NCBI RefSeq assembly: GCF_004664715.2 | Contig: NC_051074.1 | Span: forward strand, 33,044,980-33,108,979 | Length of the DNA: 64,000 nt | DNA from: Peromyscus leucopus | Lineage: Eukaryota; Chordata; Mammalia; Rodentia; Cricetidae | Direction of reading: 5' to 3' | In this document: positions 22,440 through 34,132 of the stretch, in pieces | Layout: each line of letters starts with the position of its first letter | Numbering within the stretch: position 1 is the first letter of the stretch | The notes under the pieces: model-generated | The model's input: the letters and a program-made list of their open reading frames with translations, nothing else | What the model was told of the DNA's origin: nothing | Database searches by the model: none | Translations under genes and position numbers: made by a program

Positions 22440-24048
22440 GAGTATAGTATGCATATATGTATATTATATATCATATATATATTAAAATATCCCAAATCTT
22501 GCAGTTCTTTATACACTGTGTAAGATTCATGGGTCTTTAGTATGCTCTGAGAAGAGCTGGAGAGACACATCATTTCCTAAACTCATTTATATATCCAATT
22601 CCTTTTGCACAAAACATCTCTTTGTTTGTACTTCAAAGCACATACTTTGAGAAAGGCTAATACCAGTTCCTGGGCAGAATTTGTGACAAATCCTGCCTAC
22701 TTGAGCATCATCCCAGTGACTAAGTCACCTCAAATGATTACCAGACTTTCATGGGACCTTGACCGCATTTCAGAACTGCTATAAACCACTGATGTTTCAT
22801 CCGTTAAGCAACTAGTTTGAGTTTTCTTATAGTTTGAATAGTCTCTGATTTGCCCCCAGAGATTTGTAATGTTATTTTCATTTGTTTCACCAAATGACCA
22901 AAGTGGAAGTGAAAAAAAATACTATTCTATAGAAGAGAATTCCAGGGATTCCACACCAACCTGACTACAAAGATACAGTTATGGCTCAATGCAGAAGACT
23001 TACGATTTCCCTAAGACCTCCGCATTTTCCAAAAGCAGTGTCCAAGTCTTTATGTGTTAAGACTGACAGTAGCATGCTTCATCTACCAAGGTCCTTTGTA
23101 GAGTGTCCCTAGGACCCTTCGATTGTCACTTCTGAGGAAGCTGAGGGTCACTTAGTGGCTTTGCTGCTCAGTCCCTTAATACTGGGAGGACATCTGAAGT
23201 TAGGATCTCCATGGGCTACCAATTTATCCACATAGTAATGTTTTCCTTTGCCACAGTAAAGGACAGAGACAGCAGCCTTAACCCCACCCTCTTCTCTCCT
23301 GTGAGTTTTCCCCTTCTAAATTCTGATATCTCATCTCTGGAATCATCAATGCCCTGGCCACACTAACCCCACCACGTTCTTCTAATGATTCAGAAAGAAG
23401 TGGAAACTATTTCTACACATCATAAACCAGGCCACCACTACCCCTGGCAGTATAGGATCTTGTAATCTAAGAAAGAGAATATATTCATATTTCTAGTTGT
23501 TTCTCAACCTATGAAGAATGGATATGTGGGTTTGTTTGTTTTTTGTTTTGTTTTGTTTTAGTTTTGATTTGTTTGGTTTTTGGTTGTGAATGAGAACAGA
23601 AAGTTGTCTGGAAATGTCCAATTAGGTAATGAAGTTGTAACACACCGAAAATGAAAATTAATTACCATTAAGCAACACACTTAGCAGTTTGGTCTCAGTC
23701 CAGAGGCAGACATGAGCTTTGGCTTCCGGGTGACAATCTACTCAAAAATCCAACGTTTGCTGTTGTGTATTTCAATGACTCTAGAGAGCTAGAGCTACCC
23801 TGGATGTTCCTCAAGAGAAACAGATAACACTTGGGGGTAGGTGAAAAGAACATCTGGTGAAATTATAACTTATTTTTCTGGCAAAGTTTGATGGAAATGA
23901 AAAACAAAACAAAAGTGTTAATCCATATCCCTTAGCGGTAAAAGATGAAACTCAACTCAAACCAGCTCTTAAGCAAAAGAGTTTTGTATTTGACTGGGAA
24001 GGCTAAGCTGCACACCTGCTTTCTGTTTGGTGAGATCTGGGGCCAGGT

Positions 24049-24052
<4 letters not shown>
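22439..24052. other. Unassigned noncoding DNA
   Basis: Includes a GTTTT-rich stretch at 23531-23590; no gene or named repeat recognised. Confidence 0.4.
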
Positions 24053-24108
<56 letters not shown>

Positions 24109-24165
24109 TCTCTCTCCATCCCCCCTCCTTCCTTTCTTCCCTTTCTTTCTCCCTCTCTCTAGCAC
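24053..24165. repeat. (CT)n and pyrimidine-rich tract
   Basis: About 60 bp of CT, then CCCTCCTTCC-type sequence. The Arg/Glu minus-strand frame is an artefact. Confidence 0.97.
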
Positions 24166-25160
24166 GAAATTAAAAGAAAACTTGGCAGTATACTAGCCCA
24201 CTGGGTCAATGAATAGAACTATGAGTCACCTTAGCAAGGAGTACTCACTTGGTGACAGGAAACCTTGGCCAATGACAGGCAGTCAACAATCTTGAGTTTA
24301 ACATTTTTCTTTGCATTCTGACTTGACCTGTACATAGCAGTTTTCATACCCAGGCTGCTGCCTGGAACCTCTGCTACCTGCTGATAGGTTACCCTCTCTC
24401 CATCCTTATCTCCTCCATAGACAGGCACTAGAGCCCCATCTATTATGAGAGGACATTCACCAGTTACTCCCTGTCTCAGGCCCTGTTGGCTTCCCTTGGG
24501 AAGCAATCTCCACTGAAAGCATGATTGTGTATGATTTTTGGCCCTAGACTCTTCACCCAGTGAAGACAGGGATCCGCTTCATTAGCCAACAGCTAATACA
24601 GTGTCTACACTGTATACAAAGTGAAAAGCTGAAAGTAAAATAAACCCAAAGAAAGAGAAAACCTCTGTTTCTTTGGACTTTCGTCGCATTGAGAAAAGCA
24701 AGGTGAGGTTTAATGTTCCTGGCTCACACAATGTGAGTTGACAGAAACTGAGAATGTATTGAGCTGGAGTTAGGGGCAGGAGGCCAGTGACTTGGCTTCA
24801 TATACCTCGCTAGTTCTTCCCATTTTCCCAAAAACATTTTGACGGTATTATATATGCCTGAACAGCATACCATCAAACAAATATTCATGGTCTTGTCTAT
24901 GACATTCTCAGTTTTTTAAGAGAGAACACATTATCTGTTTTTCTGCCTTTACCAGGTATTCTATATTGCCTGTTATCTACAGATGTTCTATCATATATAT
25001 AAGTAACATATATAAAGATATAATATATCAAACAAATGAATCTCTAATATATTTATAGAAGATTCTGCCCTGAGAGAAAATGGATTCATCTTGGCCAGAA
25101 GTAAAGAGGAGGCAGGCAAGTCCTACCATACCCTGGCTATACTCTCATAAGAGTCCGTGG
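24166..25160. other. Unassigned noncoding DNA
   Basis: Nothing recognised. Confidence 0.4.
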
Positions 25161-25354
25161 CAGTGTGTCTCAACACCATGGGGGTCAAACAACCTTTTCA
25201 CAGGGGCGGCATATCAGAAGTTTATATTACAATTCGTAACAGTAACAAAATTACAGTTTTGAAGTGGCAATGAAAGAATTCTATGGTTGGAGTTCACCAC
25301 CACGGGAGGAACTGTGTTAAAGGGTTGCAGCATTAGGAAGGTTGAGAACCACTG
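25161..25354 (-). mobile_element. URR1-type hAT-Charlie DNA transposon, nonautonomous
   Basis: Right end GGTTGAGAACCACTG and left end CAGTGTGTCTCAACA are the terminal inverted repeats. Internal CAGTAACAAAATTACAG and GAAGTGGCAATGAAAG match URR1 in reverse. It is shortened relative to the 60.5-kb copy. Confidence 0.85.
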
Positions 25355-27168
25355 GTCTACAAAGTTAGAAACAGAGAAGTGGAAAGACACGATGGAGAGA
25401 AGAACCAGGAGAAGGACAGAGGACCACTTCATCGTGATGAGTTCTGAGGGTGAGGATGGAAATAAACACCTGAGCCTGGGGTAGATGAACCAGGAGTTTA
25501 TGCAGTTACTCACAAGTAGGAATGTTTCTTTTTCCCTTTGCTCTTACTGAGGTTTGACTCTGAGGTCTCAGTAAATCCACCCTTAACCACTGTACCTTGG
25601 CTGAAAGGGCTGTCTCGATAACCGTGCGGAATTCAGCTGTCCAAAGAACTCTGCCCCTTCTAATACACACATAGCTCTCAAAACATAGAAGGACTTTTAA
25701 TCTCTCTCCGAATGTGGGCTCACACTGGTGGCGAAATCCATGTCACAGCATGCTCTGGAGAAAGGCGGCGGATATCCACAGCCATGCGTAGTAGCCTGGC
25801 CACTTTGTGTGACTCTCATTTCTGAACCAGCCCTTCTCAGGTAATCAAGTCCAGTGTTCTTGCACTTAACGTCATTAGCAGTCCGTCACCTTTACCTCCA
25901 GCTCACCAGTTCTGTGCTGTGAGCCATGTTCATGCTATCCTGTCCACTACATGTTCAATTCCAACTCACTTGGGAAAATGCTAGTAATTCTTAAAAAAAA
26001 AAAAAAAAAAAAAAAGTATAGAGCCTAAGACTTAAGTAAAATAGCTTACTTATTTTTATACTCCTGGACATCACTGACAGAATAAAAGATGATGAAATGA
26101 ATAGTTAAGTACCAAAACATCTTAACATTTCAAAGACTTGCTGATACCACAGGCGCCGAGAGAATCCAACATGATTTCGCTCTACTGTAACGCTTGGGAA
26201 AAGAGCACCAATGTGCCTTCTGCTCCAGGGGACGTGCGCTTCCTGAGCCCCAGTGGCCTCCATCTGTGGTCCTCCACTGCATCTTCATTTAAGAAAGAAA
26301 TATCATAGAGATGGGATGCCTTTGTCTTCATCAGTGAGCCTGCCAAGAGGATTTCTAAACTTTTCAATATCTCTGTTAACACAAAAGAACAACTTGATAC
26401 TTTGGTAAATACTCCCGCTCCTTCAAGAATTTGGAAATTTTTAAAAGACCAAAAAGCTTTGAATTACTTTCATCATTTGTCACCATTTTGACATTTCAAA
26501 TGGACCCTAATGTTTAATTTAATTTGTATTGGGGATTTCTACACTGACTGATCATATTTTCTCTGTAAAGTGGTTTTTGGAAATCGTCACTACTGGAATT
26601 TAATTACACAGACATATTTTTCCAATAAGAACTTGTTCAGTTTGGGCCATAGAGATGCCTCGGGTCAGAGCAAGAGGCTCTATGAAAACTAAGGTACATA
26701 AACCAGTTATGAACGCTTCTTGGGAGGCTCAGTTGTGTACAGACACACTCACAAAATGCCAGGAGGTTCAGTCAGCTCTGTCACATGACTCTAGGACTAG
26801 ATTGAACTTCTGGCGTCTTGTGTCACAACTTCTGACATCCTGTTTCACAGTGATATCCAGAAAGGTTGAAAGTCCCAGTCATTGAGATGCTTAATGGCAG
26901 GGGCAGGACCAAGTGCCAGACACTGACACTAAACAGAAGCATTATGTTTGCTTTACGAGCCATCTCGTGAAGTTTGTTCTTTCATTCCCAGCCAGGCCTG
27001 GGGACTTAACTATGAAATAATGCAAACATTTACCCTGTCCTCATAAAGCTTATATTCAAGTGACCGAGATAGGTTGTCACCATCATTGTTGATGTCATCA
27101 TCATCACAAAGTTGGACAACTGAAATAAAGAAACCAGTGAAGGACAGAGAAAATAATAGGAAGTGGCT
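25355..27168. other. Unassigned noncoding DNA
   Basis: Contains a 24-bp A tract at 25993-26016. 27000-27080 (CTGTCCTCATAAAGCTTATATTC) looks like an L2/MIR-type fragment, uncertain. Confidence 0.35.
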
Positions 27169-27188
27169 GTCTGGGTTCTCTGAAGGAA

Positions 27189-27190
<2 letters not shown>

Positions 27191-27226
<36 letters not shown>
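27191..27226. repeat. (TG)n microsatellite
   Basis: 36 bp of GT units. Confidence 0.97.
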
Positions 27227-27229
<3 letters not shown>

Positions 27230-27606
27230 TAAAAAGGGATTTACCTAACTGGCTTGCTTAATTGGATGGCCATCTGCATGCAGGAGAGCCAGAGAACTCA
27301 TAGCTGTTCAGTCCAAGAAACTGGAAGCCTCAAAACAAGAGAAACCAATGATGTAGCCCCTGTATGAGGTTGAACTCCGGGAAATGCCCTGAAAAGTCAT
27401 TGGTGTGAGTTTTCACTGAAAGACTGAAGGAGCTAAGTTCTTCCAGGCAGCAGCAGTAATTGTTCTTCTCTGCAAGAGCAGAGCTTGCACACAGACTGGC
27501 TTCCTCTGCTCAGATTCCATCCATGATTCCCTATTAAATGATGCTATGTACCTTCAGGGTAAGCTTCTTTCCTTAGTTGCTCTCCCCACATGTCAATCCT
27601 CTCTGG

Positions 27607-27608
<2 letters not shown>

Positions 27609-27647
<39 letters not shown>

Positions 27648-27660
27648 CACGCACGCACCC
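27609..27660. repeat. (CA)n microsatellite
   Basis: About 37 bp of CA followed by CACG/CACC variants. Confidence 0.97.
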
Positions 27661-27873
27661 AAGCACGCACCCACGCATGCACACAGGTATTTCCCTAATC
27701 TTCTAAGCATCTCTCAGTCCAGTCAAGTTGGCAATTCAGATTAACCATGACAACCTCCTTTAGGAACAACAGTCACTTACCTAACAGTTGCTTCTACTTT
27801 TGATGGAGGCGACATTTAGGTTTAGAGAGTTGAAGGATGATAAGAAAGTCACTGGAAGCATTTTGAAAGGCAC

Positions 27874-27874
<1 letters not shown>

Positions 27875-27907
<33 letters not shown>
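27875..27907. repeat. (AGC)11 trinucleotide repeat
   Basis: Eleven uninterrupted AGC (CAG/CTG class) units, not in a plausible coding frame. Confidence 0.97.
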
Positions 27908-28047
27908 TTGTAGGCACTTAGAGAAAATTTCAGTGTTGTTGAGTCTGAGGTCAGTCTAGGTTCTCTTTTGAAAAGGAATGTTTATAACATCTACCTGCTT
28001 GATCTCTGTTTTGTTTGGTCAGCTTCTTTTTCTGCTCATGTGACACT

Positions 28048-28163
28048 TTGTTTGTTTGTTTGTTTGTTTGTTTGTTTTAGCCTTTCCTTCAAGAACTGGG
28101 GATTGAACCAAGGGCATCACACTGGCCAGACAAATGCTCTTCCATTGAACTATATCTCCAGAT
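28048..28163 (-). repeat. ID-type SINE with (TTTG)n tail
   Basis: A (TTTG)n stretch is followed by AACTGGGGATTGAACCAAGG and TGCTCTTCCATTGAACTATA, the reversed ID B and A boxes. Confidence 0.7.
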
Positions 28164-28165
28164 CT

Positions 28166-28310
28166 CTATTTTTTTTTTCTTCTTTTAATTTGAGAAAGGG
28201 TCTCACTAATTTACACAATTGGCCTTGAAGTCACTCTGTAGCCCAGGCATTCACTGAACTTTAAATCCTCCTGCCTCAGCCTCCCACCAGATCTAGCACA
28301 TGCAATGCTT
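28166..28310 (-). repeat. B1 SINE, old
   Basis: T tail, GAGAAAGGGTCTCACTAATTT, CACTCTGTAGCCCAGGCATTC, CCTCCTGCCTCAGCCTCCC: antisense B1 (PB1-like). Confidence 0.75.
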
Positions 28311-28662
28311 CTTCCACCATAGGAACAAGCTTTCTATTATTTAGAATGGGAATCACACTCCTACCCATCTTCTCCCCTCCTCACAGCATGAGGAGGCTTA
28401 GGTTTCATTACTAGCCCTGCTTAAGGGTTTGACTCCTTCCTAAATTAACTGAGGGAATCATAGAAAATAATCTGCTAAATCAGAGGAATCAGGAAACTAA
28501 CCATTCAAATAGTTCATGAGGTGATGAGCTTGTCATCTGCCCTCATCCATTATGTGTACAGTTCAGTGAATTCGGTTCTCCTTATTTTACACACTGAATA
28601 GATGTAGAACTGCAACAACATGTTCAGGAAGTACCATCACTCACAGCCTGATGACTTGATGC
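28311..28662. other. Unassigned noncoding DNA
   Basis: Nothing recognised with confidence. Confidence 0.4.
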
Positions 28663-29021
28663 TGTGGTGATTTGAATGAAAATAGCCCCAAAGGCTCTTA
28701 GGGAACGGCACTATTAGGAAGTCTGACTTTGTTGGAGTAGGTGTGGCCTTGTTGATGGAAGTGTGTCACTGGGGGTCTTTGAGGTCTCGGATGCTCAAGT
28801 CAGGCCCAGTGTCACTTTCTCTTCCTACTGCCTGCTGATCCAGATGTAAAACACTTGGCTACCTCTCTAGCGCCATGTCTGCCTACATGCTGCCATGCTT
28901 CTTGCCATGACTATGGACTAAAACTCTGAACTGCAAACCAGCCCCAATTAAATGTTTTCCTTTATAGAAGTTACCACGGCCATGGTGTCTCTTCACAGCA
29001 ATAGAAACCCTAACTAAGAGA
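28663..29021 (+). mobile_element. ORR1-type MaLR solo LTR, sense
   Basis: TGTGGTGATTTGAATGAAAA start and GAAACCCTAACTAAGAGA end. CACTATTAGGAAGTCTGAC, GCCATGTCTGCCTACATGC and CCAATTAAATGTTTTCCTTT are diagnostic. Flanks GATGC and GAAGC match 4 of 5, consistent with a decayed 5-bp duplication. Confidence 0.92.
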
Positions 29022-30507
29022 GAAGCCATGCAAGCCCCTGAGCACTTCTGTATTTACTGCCCATTTTCAAACCTATCCACCAAATATCCCTGAGATCCTG
29101 CTGTTCATTTTCTTTCAACTTTTTTAAATCATGTTTTTGGAGCACAAATAGTAACACATTCTCAAAGTTTCTCACCAAGCCACCCTCCGACTTTCTAGTG
29201 TCAGATCTCACATGCTAAGATAGAATGTTTTGTATATAACATTAACATAAAGCCACCTTGTCCGTCTGACTTAGTAAATAACTTGACCCCTCCAATAATC
29301 TAGGATCTGACTGCTGATGTTTGCCTAAAGCTTGGCTGCTCTCTAGCCAGTTGGTTCAACTGAGATGATACTAATGAAGCCAGTGCTTTAGATTCAGCTC
29401 CCCTGGGGACTAATTAGCTTCACAGGCAAGAAAAATTCTTCCAAATTTCTCTCATAACCCAAGCCTCCTATTTTAGAAGTACACACACTAGGGGAAAGAA
29501 GGGTGGTCTATGCCATCCCCTCTAAATTCTAAAAAAAAAAAAAAAAAAACCCTTCTTCTTCCCAGGAAAGATTATTGCAAGAGCTTTACATTCATTTGCC
29601 AGCTCAGTCATTTAACTCTGTGAATTCCTCCTTCCTCCTGTCACCTCTCAAATAGCTCTTACTAAATAAACACAACAGCAGTCTGCTAACTTCCCTGAGT
29701 GAGGCCCATCCAGGGCCAATCCTTTTCTCCAGGGAGGGAAAGAGAACAAACTTCTTGGAAGATAAATGAGCCCTAGTCAATGACATGCCTCCAGACCCTC
29801 CCTGGGATAGTTGAGGGTGACAGCTTTCAGATAAGTTGCTTCTGGGGACATCTAGGTCAGCTTATGGAAGCCATGGCTGTCACTCTCAAAGTATTACTGG
29901 GGACAGCTAGAATTAAATGACTAGTTGTTGAACATGGATATAAAGATCCAGTCTTCTCGTCTTAAATCAAGACTAGTATCTCTGAAGCTCTCCTCCATAA
30001 AATCGAATGAAGGCTTTGTTGCACTGCCCTGATATGACATTATTCACTGGGGATCCTTGTCACAGAGTAGCAGAGTGACCAGACTGGACACTTTTTCACC
30101 ATCAGAGGCTAGTAGTTTCTTCTGATAGCTATCAAAGATACATTTTAGTGTACATGACTTTGTCCTCCCTTCCCATTGTGCCTCAACCAGAAGTAATATC
30201 AAAAGGCTTACAGAACATCTCGTCCATTGACATCACATTGGATAAAGAATTCACTTTTCAACGCAAAGGTATAGTATTGATCACATGATCACAGAATATT
30301 GGTGTCATTTCTGACTGCATTGTGGATAAATGATTGACTTGGCAGAGTAATGGAGAGGACTTTTAAAATGCAATCAAGGTTCCAACTTGGATATGGTTCC
30401 CTGATAAGAATGCCCCTCCTCCAAGAATTAACATAAAGTCTAAAACAGTTACTGCCATATGCTGTTGGATCTCTAATATGTAGAGTACACATGTCTAGAA
30501 GTAAGAG
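29022..30507. other. Unassigned noncoding DNA
   Basis: A tract of 18 at 29532-29550. No repeat family or gene recognised. Confidence 0.4.
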
Positions 30508-30881
30508 TGTCCTAGTCACCTTTTTATTGCTGTGATAAGACACGGTGACCAAGGAAACTCATAGAAGAAACAGTTTATTGGGGACTTACAGTTTCAGAGA
30601 TGAATCCATGGCCATCATGGTAGGGAGGTTAGCAGCAGGCAGGCAGGCATTGTGTTGGAGCAGTATCTGAGATCTTACATCCTTACGTAAAAGTAGAGAC
30701 AGAGGGAACTAACTGGTAATACCTTTAAAAATACTTTTGAAAACCTCAAAGCCCACTCCAGATGACACACCTTCTCCAACAAGGCCACACCTCCTAATCC
30801 TTCCCAAATAGTTCCACCAACTGGGATCCAAGTATTCAAACATATAAACCTGTGAAGGACATTATCATTCAAACCACCACA
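30508..30881 (-). mobile_element. ORR1-related MaLR solo LTR
   Basis: TGTCCTAGTCACCTTTTTATTGC start, CAACAAGGCCACACCTCCTAAT and AACCACCACA end. More diverged from ORR1 than the other copies. Flanks AAGAG and AAGGG match 4 of 5. Confidence 0.82.
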
Positions 30882-31032
30882 AAGGGGTAGAAGTGGAAGT
30901 ACCTCTTCCTCCCCTGACAACACACACACCATTATGCCCAGGGATGTATTTTGGTCCCCATAACTCCAGTATAGATTTAAAGGTCCTGGTTCCCAGAATG
31001 AACACTTTCACCAAACATTTAAAGAGAGTTCC

Positions 31033-31215
31033 GCTGGAGGGATGGCTCAGAGGTTAAGAGCACTCACTGGCTGCTCTTCCATAGGTCCTGAGTTCAATTC
31101 CCAGCAACCATATGGTGGCTCACAACCATCTGTAATGAGATTTGGTGCCCTTTTCTGGCCTGCAGGGATGCAGGTAGGCAGAACATTGTATACATAATAA
31201 ATAAATCTTTAAAAA
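31033..31215 (+). repeat. B2 SINE
   Basis: GCTGGAGGGATGGCTCAGAG head with Pol III boxes, CAATTCCCAGCAACCATATGG, GTGCCCTTTTCTGGCCTGCA, then AATAAATAAATCTTTAAAAAG tail with an AATAAA motif. Confidence 0.97.
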
Positions 31216-31274
31216 GAAGAGAGAGAAAGAATTCCATTAACTTTTAAGGTATTGGGCTTACCCAGATACTTCAG

Positions 31275-31322
31275 GGTTTTTTGTTTGTTTGTTTTTTTTT
31301 TTTGTTTGTTTGTTTGTTTTTT
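31275..31322. repeat. (TTTG)n / T-rich simple repeat
   Basis: Interrupted TTTG units. Small Phe/Cys/Val and Lys/Thr/Asn frames here are artefacts. Confidence 0.9.
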
Positions 31323-32253
31323 GCCAACAAGAAGCAAAGTAAGCTGCCTTCATTTTGACAGAAGTAATCATGAGCATCAAGAGAAGTTGAGGCTTTGTTA
31401 TATGGTTGAGAGGAGGCAGAATATGTTTGGAATCTATATGATGCATTAAACATCTACATTTTGGTGCTTTCATGTCCAACATCGGTAGTAAGTAGGTAAA
31501 TATGGCAGTCATACATAGCCCAAGAAGGGCATATTACCCAGGGTTTAGAATCTTTGGATTTGAGAGTCTAGATGCTGCCTTAAGTAAATTTAGCTAGTAG
31601 AAGTTATAGCTGAGGATAAGGTAAATATAGAATGAGTAAAATGAACTGTAGCTTCAAGGCCAATAAGGATGAAGCTTGTATTTCATCTCATTAACTTTTT
31701 TTCTTGTAAAAATTCCAAAGATGAACCAGACATATGAAAGAGTTGTTCCCCGTAGCTTATCACAAGAAATCAAAGGGCAGATCCAAGAACTATATGGGGC
31801 AGACCATAGCAATGTTTCCAAAGTGAACCACTCAGATCCTTCCTTCCTCTCACTTAAGTCCTGGCAGTATTGATAGGTAGAGGTTTACAGCTAATTTGTT
31901 CTCCAGAAATTGTCTTATGTGAAACAAAGCCACCATACAAACTGTCATGTTCTCTTCTCATTGGTAGGGCACATCTACCAACTATTCATGACAGGAACAT
32001 ACAAGGAACCTGCCCTTTGTCCCACACAGAAAAAAATATAAAGGGATATTCTAGTTTCTAACCTTCCTCTGAAATTAGATGAACCTTCTGTGACTGTATC
32101 AGAGTCCAACTTCTCCCTCTGGCCATTCATGCTTTGTTCATTCCCCCATAAATATTGATAATGACAACGTTAAAAAAAATGTACATTCTATGCACCCATC
32201 AGTCTCAGAGTCCATTTGTTGGTGGCCATGAAGGATTTAATACAGGAAGATGT
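31323..32253. other. Unassigned noncoding DNA
   Basis: Nothing recognised. Confidence 0.4.
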
Positions 32254-32268
32254 TATAACAGAGATGTT

Positions 32269-32477
32269 CTTTGTTTGTTTTTCAATTTTTATTTCAACTC
32301 ATATGTATGGGGTTTTGTCTGCATATCACATGTGTGCCTGCCAGAAGAGGGTGTCAAAACCCCTGGCACTGGAGTAACAGATGGTTTTGAGCCATCATGT
32401 GGGTGCTGGGAATTGAACTTGGGTCCTCTGCAAGAACAGCAAGTGCTCTTATCCCCTGAGCCATCCCTCCAGCCCCT
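32269..32477 (-). mobile_element. B3 SINE with target duplication
   Basis: Antisense B3: TTTGTCTGCATATCACATGTG, GAGGGTGTCAAAACCCC, GTGCTGGGAATTGAACTTGG, CTGAGCCATCCCTCCAGCCC. Flanks TATAACAGAGATGTT (32254-32268) and a copy with two extra G (32479-32495) are a target-site duplication. Confidence 0.95.
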
Positions 32478-32495
32478 ATATAACAGAGGGATGTT

Positions 32496-33364
32496 AAGGG
32501 CATGCTTTTTTGTTCATTTGGAGATAGTGTAAATCTTCATTCTTAAGCAAGACACCTCCTTTCTCTGCCCTTCTAGTTCAGTGACAAGATAGCAATGTGG
32601 GAGTCAAATGGGTATCGTTAATTGATAAATTCATTGTGATAAAGTCCTTACCATGGCACTTGGAATACTAAGTATTTATTAAGTAGAAGAGTGTGCCTAT
32701 GATTTTATCTTCTATTGCAAACATTCCTGAAGCAAACAGCTATTTTTTGGGAGGTGTTCCTAGTTACATATCTGTAGGGAAGAAGGAAAGACAATACTAT
32801 TTGGTCAATGAGAAGCTATTGCTGTGGTCAGTTAGGGCTGAAACCCTTAGAGACCTTGAAAATACTGTCTACCTTGGGTCTTTCCACTACAACACCACAG
32901 TAAGAATCTGGAGAGACACTGACCCCAATTCTAATCCACCAGATTTCTTTCCCCCAGCCATGGTATTGAGTACTATATGTTTTTAATCTGACTCACCTGC
33001 TCTTTGAAAAAGAAATGCAACTTGGCAACCAGTGAAAGGATTTAGGTAGAAAGTGAGAGGGACAAGGAGGTAGAAGCCACAAATGTGTATAAGAATAATG
33101 AGTGCCAAGGCAATATGGTTGGGACAAGGATCGGATTTTCCATAGTGTGTGTTTGTACAAAGCACAAATCTTCTCAGAAGTTTACTTTTATTCATAGACT
33201 TTCCTCTGCTCTTAATTATCTCACTGTCTTATCGGAGGAGAGGGGTGGAAGCCCATAATAAATGAAGACCTCCTTGGTACCAAATTTCTACATGCCTTAC
33301 CTGGAAACTGTGAGAATAAACTTTAGAGAGACTGGGTCTTCAAAGGCGCAATTGGGATTCTGTT
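32496..33364. other. Unassigned noncoding DNA
   Basis: Frames at 32693-32986 and 32983-33195 have no recognisable similarity. Confidence 0.4.
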
Positions 33365-33665
33365 AAGATCATTTGGGTGGACCCTAAACTCAACGTCAAA
33401 AGTCCTTGCGAAAGTGAACTGGCAGGAACTTTGAGACAGCAGAGGTGCAGTGTGACCACAGATACAGCGTTTAGATTGATGTGCCCCAAAGCCAAAGCTA
33501 CCCTGGAGCTACTGGAAGCAGCAACCAGTGATCCCTGGTTGAACCTGGAAAGAAAAACTGACCCTGGTGATGTCCTTGTCTTTTGGCATCTAGCCTCTAG
33601 TGCTATCAGAGGGTAGATTTCTATTGCTTGAGGACTCCCAGGTGGCAGTTTCCACAAAAGCCCTA
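33365..33665 (+). repeat. Ancient mammalian repeat (LTR-like)
   Basis: GATCATTTGGGTGGACCC, then GCAGTGTGACCACAGATAC, CCCCAAAGCCAAAGCTACCC, and TGGAGCTACTGGAAGCAGC follow the block order of an old placental repeat with a 'CCACCAGAAGCTGGAAGAGG' core. The overlapping open frames on both strands (33340-33657) are therefore not genes. Confidence 0.5.
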
Positions 33666-33949
33666 AGCAATTTCTAAGGGTTTGTTTCTGCTACTTCTTC
33701 TGAGAACGCCAGCTGTCTTTACAGTGATTTAACTTTATTGGACTAACCTGAACACAGACCAATCCAGCCAGAATCCATCTTAAAGGACCTGTATGTCTTG
33801 AGATCCAGGAGATCCTATACCCTGGTCCCTTGGCTTTAGACTATAATAATACCCCACTGTGACATCACATTCTCTGGCCCTTTCAGAAAAGTAATAGGTA
33901 TAAAGTCTCTCCTATACTTTCTCAGACAACTTTAAAAATGGGTTACGTT

Positions 33950-34120
33950 TGCCGGGCGGTGGTGGCGCACGCCTTTAATCCCAGCACTCGGGAGGCAGAG
34001 GCAGGCGGATCTCTGTGAGTTCGAGGCCAGCCTGGGCTACCAAGTGAGTTCCAGGAAAGGCGCAAAGCTACACAGAGAAACCCTGTCTCGAAAAACCAAA
34101 AAAAAAAAAAAAAAAAAAAA
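33950..34120 (+). mobile_element. Young B1 SINE, cricetid type
   Basis: Near-consensus B1: GCCGGGCGGTGGTGGCGCAC start, AAAGGCGCAAAGCTACACAG segment, 24-bp A tail. The 16-bp duplications AAAAATGGGTTACGTT and AAAAATGGGTTATGTT (33934-33949, 34117-34132) differ at one base. This is among the youngest insertions in the window. Confidence 0.98.
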
Positions 34121-34132
34121 ATGGGTTATGTT

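Larger units (their letters stand above)
27169..27753 (-). repeat. Ancient LTR-type repeat, copy 2 of 4, with dinucleotide tracts
   Basis: Same family as 5370-5815 in reverse. The left end GTCTGGGTTCTCTGAAGGAAC is the reversed 3' end, and the right end CAAGTTGGCAATTCAGATTAACC is the reversed 5' end. Contains (TG)n 27191-27226 and (CA)n 27609-27645. Confidence 0.65.

Noticed and set aside
31033..31215. Pol III A/B boxes considered as a tRNA gene
   Set aside because: Head of a B2 SINE, with a B2 body and A-rich tail following; no cloverleaf with an acceptor stem.
33340..33657. Overlapping 79- and 105-codon frames
   Set aside because: The DNA follows the block order of an ancient mammalian repeat.
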